From an uncultured Eubacterium sp. (GTDB lineage: Bacteria; Bacillota; Clostridia; Lachnospirales; Lachnospiraceae): a stretch of 42,556 nucleotides of DNA. A program made the translations under genes and the position numbers. Positions 36,804 to 42,556 of this stretch are shown here, piece after piece. The notes under the pieces are model-generated. The model searched no databases. It was not told where the DNA came from and saw only the letters and a program-made list of their open reading frames with translations. The stretch is taken from contig CAJOPH010000072.1 in assembly GCA_905236805.1 (NCBI GenBank), positions 1-42,556 on the forward strand, in the 5' to 3' direction. Numbering within the stretch: position 1 is the first letter of the stretch; every line of letters starts with the position of its first letter.

Positions 36804-38426
36804 TCATACGCTGGTAAACCTCACGTCAGCCCCGTCCTTAACGAGCTTGGTGCAGGAATATTTGTCGGTAATAGACCTCTGCGCGCCCGATATCGTGACA
36901 AGGCATCCGGAGTAAAGATCCCCCTTCACCACGATGGAGGCATTTTCTGCTATCTCCATCTCTTCATCGAGCTTGGCCTTTTCTTTTGCCACCTCAAGAA
37001 GCTGTTTTTTGACATCCTGATAGGCCTTTGCCACGCTCTTTAAAAAAACCATTTTTTCCTCGGGCAAAACCATTCCCTCTGCCACCTTCTTGCCTATCCC
37101 GGTGATGGTAGGCTCCATCTTTCCCTGTTCCGCCTCAAGCTCCTTTTGCTTTTCGCCAAGGTCATGCGCTTTCTTTTTCATGGCCGTGGAAACCCCTACC
37201 TCTATCCTGGTAGATGCACCCATCTCGGAACCTAAGGTCTGTGTAAGGACCTTGGAGCCTGCCCTTATCTTTCCGCCCGATATAAAGCCTTTTTTTCCCT
37301 GAACCCTTACCTCGTACTTAGCAGATACATTGCTGTGGAGGATGGAATCGGTATTTATGCTCTCATCACTGTAGACCTCGGCATTCTCAATGAACTTTAC
37401 GGTAACGGACTTTCCGGCCTGTAAGAGAGCCTTGGACATGCCATGGATCCCACGGGCCACCACTATGTCACCTCCGGCCTTTAAGGTGGCTCCTTCGACT
37501 ATGCCCCCCACCGTGATGTTTCCTCCCGCTTCCACGGTAAAGCCGCTGTTAACATTACCCTTTATCTCAACAGAACCTGAATACTCTATGTTCCCGGTGG
37601 AATTGTCCACATTTGCCGGAACTATATATACATCAGAAACAAATACCTGACCATCTATGAGCGAGGCATGACCCTCCACCAGGGATCTAAGCTCTGTATG
37701 ATCCTCGGACAGCTCCATGTTTTTCCCGGGCGAAAGGAAGAGATGCTTCACATCATATGCCCTCATGCTTTCCCCGTAAACACTCGTCCCGGGAACGCCT
37801 TCCACCGCGGGGGTAAGCTTTGCCAAAAGGTCTCCCTCATGTACATGAGATATGATGTTAAGGTCTTTGTAATTTACCGTTCCGTCTTCATTAAGGGTAG
37901 GCGAAAGGTTCGTCTCGGTATTAAAAAAATACTCTATGGAAGCATGGGAACCCTCTACAGGCTCTTTACCCTTGGCCACTATCACGTCGGTACACCACAT
38001 GGGCGCTTCGACAAAGGTTTTAAGAAGATCCTCATCAATGCCAAATTTAATCTTTTCACGCTCCAGCGTTGACTTGATGTCATCCATGGTCAGGGGCTGC
38101 CCGTTCACGGACGGTGGATAAAACCTCGCAACCGCCTTCATGTGATCTGACCCGTGATCTACTATCATGGTGGCGCTCTCTTCGAAAGGAAGCTTGTCAC
38201 ACAAACGGCATCCCTTGGGATCCAAGGGGGTATCATGGTCTGCCCCTTCAGGAACTTCCATGCTGAGCGAGTCGCTTATCGCCTTTACATCATATTCGGT
38301 AATGTTCTTGTAGGTAAGGTACTTGGAAACATCATTGAATGAAGGCATGTTCCCGCCGTCCATAGGCGGATATACCAAAAGATACGTTCCATCATCTCGA
38401 ATATCCAGGCGAAAATATCCATCCAT
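36804..38426 (-). CDS. FapA/DUF342 family protein
   Basis: 540 aa; GNVNSGFTVEAGGNITVGGIVEGATLKAGGDIVVARGIHG beta-helix repeats. Confidence 0.9.
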   Translation of the reverse strand: MDGYFRLDIRDDGTYLLVYPPMDGGNMPSFNDVSKYLTYKNITEYDVKAISDSLSMEVPEGADHDTPLDPKGCRLCDKLPFEESATMIVDHGSDHMKAVARFYPPSVNGQPLTMDDIKSTLEREKIKFGIDEDLLKTFVEAPMWCTDVIVAKGKEPVEGSHASIEYFFNTETNLSPTLNEDGTVNYKDLNIISHVHEGDLLAKLTPAVEGVPGTSVYGESMRAYDVKHLFLSPGKNMELSEDHTELRSLVEGHASLIDGQVFVSDVYIVPANVDNSTGNIEYSGSVEIKGNVNSGFTVEAGGNITVGGIVEGATLKAGGDIVVARGIHGMSKALLQAGKSVTVKFIENAEVYSDESINTDSILHSNVSAKYEVRVQGKKGFISGGKIRAGSKVLTQTLGSEMGASTRIEVGVSTAMKKKAHDLGEKQKELEAEQGKMEPTITGIGKKVAEGMVLPEEKMVFLKSVAKAYQDVKKQLLEVAKEKAKLDEEMEIAENASIVVKGDLYSGCLVTISGAQRSITDKYSCTKLVKDGADVRFTSV

Positions 38427-38450
38427 TCCTAACCCTCCAAAAAGCCATAA

Positions 38451-39218
38451 TCAGATGCGAAGCACATCCATGTACCCGCCTAAGCTTTTTTTCATCTTCT
38501 GTAACGCCTTGGTGTGCAACTGGGAAACGCGGGACTCTGAAACCTCAAAGACCTGACTAATCTCCTTAAGCGTCATGTCCTCATAATAGTAAAGCAATAT
38601 TACCTTTCTTTCTTTCTCGGTAAGAAGCTCCATGGAAGCTACAAGCTTTTGCTTTAGCTCCTTTTCTTCTATCATATCCTCGGGAGAAGAAAACCTCGCA
38701 GCGCCATGATATGAATCCGTGGGTTCATTACCCTGCTCGATAAATTCGTTTAGGGAAACCACGTTTGTAACCTTGAGCTGGGACTGCCATTTGGAAAGCT
38801 CTTCCTCCGAAAGACCCAGGTGAGAGGCTATCTCTTCATCCGTGGCAGGCCTGCCCTTGCTGGCCTCTACGTATTTTATGGCATCATCTATCTTTCTTTG
38901 GCGCTGCCTCACCGTACGGGGAATCCAGTCCATCTTCCTTATCTGATCCAAGATGGATCCCCTTATCCGCAGGGAGGCATACGTCTCGAATTTGACATCC
39001 TTGCTTAAATTAAATTTGTCTATGGCGTCAATAAGCCCAAAAACACCATAACCTACAAGGTCGTCATATTCCACATTGCTACCCAGGTACATAGAAAGCT
39101 TCCCGGCCACTATCTTTACCAAAGGAGCATACTCTACTATGATCTGCTCACGAAGCTCCTGGGTGGGTGATTTTGCGTATAATTCCCAAAGTTTTTCTTT
39201 GCTTACATCGTTAGCCAT
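38451..39218 (-). CDS. RNA polymerase sigma factor, FliA/WhiG/SigD family
   Basis: DLVGYGVFGLIDAIDKFNLSKDVKFETYASLRIRGSILDQIRKMDWIPRTVRQR; C-terminal EISQVFEVSESRVSQLHTKA. Confidence 0.95.
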   Translation of the reverse strand: MANDVSKEKLWELYAKSPTQELREQIIVEYAPLVKIVAGKLSMYLGSNVEYDDLVGYGVFGLIDAIDKFNLSKDVKFETYASLRIRGSILDQIRKMDWIPRTVRQRQRKIDDAIKYVEASKGRPATDEEIASHLGLSEEELSKWQSQLKVTNVVSLNEFIEQGNEPTDSYHGAARFSSPEDMIEEKELKQKLVASMELLTEKERKVILLYYYEDMTLKEISQVFEVSESRVSQLHTKALQKMKKSLGGYMDVLRI

Positions 39219-39220
39219 AT

Positions 39221-39556
39221 CTAAAACTCTTCGTCATCAAACGATCCATCTTCAAACAAGTCAAGCTCTTCGTCCGCATCTTCTGATTCTTCTTCATCGC
39301 TCTCTAAGGAAATATCCTCCCTTTCACCGACAGGCTCCTGTGCCAGGTCATCCTCATCCTCATCAAGCTTTTTTACGGCACCAAGGTTCCTGTCAATAAT
39401 TATCCTTATGATGACTCCCACCACATAAAAGATGACGAGCACCAAAAGCAAGGTAAGAAGAAATTCTATATTGGATACCCCCCGTAAAAGGAGGACGATA
39501 CAGGTGACAAATCCGGCCAAAAGCATCACCAATGCCGGGATATTCTTTGTATTCAT
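39221..39556 (-). CDS. Small membrane protein with two TM segments and acidic cytoplasmic tail
   Basis: Between cheD and sigma factor; tail EDEDDLAQEPVGEREDISLESDEEESEDADEELDLFEDGSFDDEEF. Confidence 0.7.
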   Translation of the reverse strand: MNTKNIPALVMLLAGFVTCIVLLLRGVSNIEFLLTLLLVLVIFYVVGVIIRIIIDRNLGAVKKLDEDEDDLAQEPVGEREDISLESDEEESEDADEELDLFEDGSFDDEEF

Positions 39557-39571
39557 TGTCCAAACGCCCCG

Positions 39572-40060
39572 TCATATAACTTTTTTGCCTTTGCCAACGG
39601 CCTTTATATGATACTCCCCTGTATCACAGTAAAGTTCCACGGTACGCCCGTAGTCAAGTCCGCAGTCCTCGGCTATAAGCCTTATTCCGTGCATCTTAAG
39701 GCGTTCCCTTACGGCCGCTGCATTCCTGTCCCCTACATTTCCTACGGTGGATTTATCAGAGAACGAAAACATCTTTGCACCGCCGGCTATCTTGGCAACC
39801 AAGTTTCTCTTTTGGACGCCTGCCGACAGCATCCTTTTCACCAGCTCATCCACACCGGTGTCTGCGAATTTTGAGGGATTGTTTCCGGGATTCCTGATCT
39901 GGGTGCTGTCAGGCAGCATTATATGCACCAGCCCGCCCGTCTTTGTCGTTTTGTCAAACAAAGCCACACCTATACAAGACCCCAGGCCCAAAGTGGTAAT
40001 CGCATCAGGAGCCTTCGTCACCGCAATATCCGCAATGCCAATCTTAATCATTTTGCCCAT
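39572..40060 (-). CDS. cheD: Chemoreceptor glutamine deamidase CheD
   Basis: TLGLGSCIGVALFD, GGLVHIMLPDS, KIAGGAKMF. Confidence 0.95.
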   Translation of the reverse strand: MGKMIKIGIADIAVTKAPDAITTLGLGSCIGVALFDKTTKTGGLVHIMLPDSTQIRNPGNNPSKFADTGVDELVKRMLSAGVQKRNLVAKIAGGAKMFSFSDKSTVGNVGDRNAAAVRERLKMHGIRLIAEDCGLDYGRTVELYCDTGEYHIKAVGKGKKVI

Positions 40061-40072
40061 ACGAATACTCTC

Positions 40073-40708
40073 CTAACTCACGATACCCAGTGATTTCAAT
40101 ATCTTGTCATAAGAATCCACATTGGGCATCAAAATAAAATAACCATTCAGATCAAAGTCATCCCCGAATTTGGACTCTATGAGCAAAGCATTATCCCCGT
40201 ACATACCAAACTCCGTAGCCGGAACGCTAAGAATCGCCGCCGTCATGTCTATACATATGTATGGGATTGACGGCGTAATCATCATATTGGTAAGCGAGGC
40301 TAAGGCAGACAGATATGAAGCCGCTATTATGTTTCCTATTTCCTTTAAAGCCGAAAGCTCTATTTCCGTAAAGTTAAAATTGTCCTTCTGGTCAGTCCCC
40401 ATCAGCTTGTCGACAAAGAACCTGGCGGAATGCATGTCAAGAAGGAACATCATGCTCCCTTCGATATCTGCCTCCACCTCCAGATAGATTCCCACTATCA
40501 GATCTTCTTCTTTGCCTATGGCCTTGGGCAGCTCCTCAACGCTCATCAAAAGCACCTGGGGAACCTGCATATCCAGCTTGGTATTTACCATATTGGCCAT
40601 AGCTGTTGTGGCATTGCCTGCTCCGATGTTCCCTATTTCCTTAAGGACATCGAAATACATATTATTTACATTTTCTAAAACACCGTCTTCTGGCATAACG
40701 ACCTCCAA
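40073..40708 (-). CDS. cheC: CheY-P phosphatase CheC
   Basis: DVLKEIGNIGAGNATTAMANM and second motif LSALKEIGNIIAASYLSALA. Confidence 0.95.
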   Translation of the reverse strand: MEVVMPEDGVLENVNNMYFDVLKEIGNIGAGNATTAMANMVNTKLDMQVPQVLLMSVEELPKAIGKEEDLIVGIYLEVEADIEGSMMFLLDMHSARFFVDKLMGTDQKDNFNFTEIELSALKEIGNIIAASYLSALASLTNMMITPSIPYICIDMTAAILSVPATEFGMYGDNALLIESKFGDDFDLNGYFILMPNVDSYDKILKSLGIVS

Positions 40709-40717
40709 ACAAAAGGC

Positions 40718-41185
40718 TTAAGCGTTATCCTTATCCTCTATCACGCGCATGACATCAAGGAGCGAAACGAGCTCTTCGCCATTTTTTCCTATGCCATACA
40801 AAAAGTTCAATGGGTCAGACTTGGCATCAGATGAAATATCCTCGATCTGATTTTCTCCCAAGGTGACGACCTCGCGCACGGCATCCACGACAACACCGAT
40901 GACACCGGATTCTTCGACCTTCAATATGATAATACGGGAATCCTTGGTAAATTCATCATCATCAAGCTCCATGCGGCGCCTCAAGCTCATGACAGGCACA
41001 ACCTCGCCGCGAAGGTTTATTATGCCCCTGAAATACCTCTGCGCGGAAGGAACGCGCGTGATGCTCTGCATGCGGACTATGTTGTCGACATATTTGATGT
41101 TGATGCCGTAGTTCTCGCTTCCTACCTTCACCACGATGAACTGAATGCGTTCCCCAACATTTTCTTCTATTGCCAATGCATCCAT
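40718..41185 (-). CDS. cheW: Chemotaxis coupling protein CheW
   Basis: YGINIKYVDNIVRMQSITRVPSAQRYFRGIINLRGEVVPVMSLRRR. Confidence 0.95.
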   Translation of the reverse strand: MDALAIEENVGERIQFIVVKVGSENYGINIKYVDNIVRMQSITRVPSAQRYFRGIINLRGEVVPVMSLRRRMELDDDEFTKDSRIIILKVEESGVIGVVVDAVREVVTLGENQIEDISSDAKSDPLNFLYGIGKNGEELVSLLDVMRVIEDKDNA

Positions 41186-41200
41186 AGGTTCTATCCCTCC

Positions 41201-42556
41201 TTACATCAAAGCGTTCACATCAAGGATAAGGGCTACCTCTCCATCCCCAAGGATGGTGGCTCCGCTTATGACCTTGCTGTTGTTTATGTATTTGCCCAAA
41301 GACTTTATTACTATTTCCTGCTGGCCTATAAGGTTGTCCACGACAAGACCCGCCAGTGAATCGCCCTTCTTGGTAATTACCACTACGAGGCTTTCTTTTT
41401 CTTCCTCGCTCTGTGGAAACTCCAGTATCTGGTCAAGCCTTATGATGGGAATGACGGTTCCCCTTATATTTATCACTTCCTTGGATTGTACGAACTTGAT
41501 GTCACTGATGGGTATATCCTCTATGGTCTGGATGCTTCCCAGGGAAATGGCATACTTTTCATCCCTTACCTCTACCATGAGAGCCTGAATGATGGCCAAA
41601 GTAAGCGGCAGCCTTACGATGAACTTAGTCCCTTCGCCCAGGACGGATTTGACCTCGACATCCCCGCCCAATGCCTCGACATTGGAACGCACCACGTCAA
41701 GCCCGACGCCTCGACCTGAGATATCCGTGATCTTCTTTGCCATGGAAAAGCTTGGCAGGAACAAAAGGTCTGTAATCTCCTTCTGGCTCATGGTCTCAGC
41801 ACGCTCCGGGGATATGACCCCGCGCTCTATGGCTTTTTGCTTGATGGCCTCGGTATCTATTCCATTACCGTCATCACCTACCTCTATGATGACATTGTTT
41901 CCTTCCTGGAAGGCATTTAGGAATATCTGCCCTACCTCGGGCTTGCCCCTTGCGACACGGGTCTCATTGTCCTCAAGACCGTGATCTGCGGAGTTTCTAA
42001 GAAGATGCTGCAGGGGATCTCCTATCTCGTCCACCACGGTACGGTCGAGCTCCGTGTCCTCACCTGTTATGACCAGCTCCATCTTTTTGTTCAAGGTCTT
42101 GCAAAGATCCCTGATCATCCTCGGGAACTTGGAGATGCTGTTTTCTATCGGCACCATCCTTACCTTCATGACTGACTCGTGGAGGTCTGTGGTCACCCTC
42201 TCAAGGTACTCTATCTGCTCAGAAAACTGCTGTGAGTCCGTACTCGACGAATCCTCGGAAGCAGATGCTATAGATACCAGAGAGTTCTTTGCTATGATAA
42301 GCTCTGAAACCTGGTTCATCAGGGCATCGAGCTTTTCTATGTCCACACGCACCGTACGGGAGGTAACGGGTTTGTTGGCTTTCTTTGCGGGAGCCTTCTT
42401 CGTATCCTGCTTGGCCTGGGGCGCGGCGGGAGGAGCAGCGGCCGGCGCGGGCGCAGGCGCGGCGGGTGCCTCTTCCTTCGGAGCTTCCTGCGCAGCGGGC
42501 GCAGGAGCCGCCTGGGCAGGCTCAGGTATGGCCGTAACCTTTTTGCATATGATCTT
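41201..42556 (-). CDS. cheA: Chemotaxis histidine kinase CheA, partial (5' end beyond window; ORF track start at 42352 is an internal GTG)
   Basis: Dimerisation, HATPase (HLLRNSADHGLEDNETR; DISGRGVGLDVVRSNVEALGG) and CheW-like domains; open frame continues through an Ala/Pro-rich linker to the window end. Confidence 0.95.
   Translation of the reverse strand, partial: KIICKKVTAIPEPAQAAPAPAAQEAPKEEAPAAPAPAPAAAPPAAPQAKQDTKKAPAKKANKPVTSRTVRVDIEKLDALMNQVSELIIAKNSLVSIASASEDSSSTDSQQFSEQIEYLERVTTDLHESVMKVRMVPIENSISKFPRMIRDLCKTLNKKMELVITGEDTELDRTVVDEIGDPLQHLLRNSADHGLEDNETRVARGKPEVGQIFLNAFQEGNNVIIEVGDDGNGIDTEAIKQKAIERGVISPERAETMSQKEITDLLFLPSFSMAKKITDISGRGVGLDVVRSNVEALGGDVEVKSVLGEGTKFIVRLPLTLAIIQALMVEVRDEKYAISLGSIQTIEDIPISDIKFVQSKEVINIRGTVIPIIRLDQILEFPQSEEEKESLVVVITKKGDSLAGLVVDNLIGQQEIVIKSLGKYINNSKVISGATILGDGEVALILDVNALM

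Noticed and set aside
1-42556. Prophage, transposon, toxin-antitoxin or anti-phage defence system
   Set aside because: No integrase, transposase, phage structural, restriction or defence-type proteins were recognised; content is core plus an iron/redox operon.

Overview
All credible genes in this 42.5-kb window lie on the minus strand, so transcription runs from high to low coordinates. The gene content looks like a motile, Gram-positive-type Clostridia, probably Lachnospiraceae (inference). In transcription order the window holds: (1) the tail of a chemotaxis/flagellar operon: cheA (truncated by the window edge), cheW, cheC, cheD, a small acidic membrane protein, a FliA/SigD-type sigma factor, FapA/DUF342, and three poorly characterised proteins; (2) the conserved rpsB-tsf-pyrH-frr-uppS-cdsA-dxr-rseP-ispG-polC core, with a polysaccharide deacetylase and a bactofilin inserted between tsf and pyrH, followed by pheA; (3) a DUF815-type AAA ATPase plus exonuclease III; (4) a DAHP synthase plus a small (p)ppGpp synthetase, ending in a strong terminator; (5) a compact 15-gene unit (111-14657). 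This unit combines an FTR1/P19/DUF2318/FtsX-FtsX-ATPase iron-uptake cassette, an FMN-binding lipoprotein, an orphan secreted protein, a fumarate-reductase-like cytochrome b/flavoprotein/Fe-S module, a transglutaminase-like protein, DUF4418 and a second FtsX-ATPase pair. The best leads are: this iron/electron-transfer operon, whose flavoprotein has Gln where FrdA-type enzymes have the FAD-attaching His; five exact-period 14-bp repeats at the last gene's start site that encode serial MGIxxWE-stop mini-ORFs; a 27-bp inverted repeat at the operon end that is fully paired only in plus-strand RNA; structured RNA candidates in the rpsB leader and the rpsB-tsf spacer; and a regular ATCAAT array. No CRISPR arrays, rRNA, tRNA or transposase genes were seen. 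Everything is by-eye reading; no database search was run.
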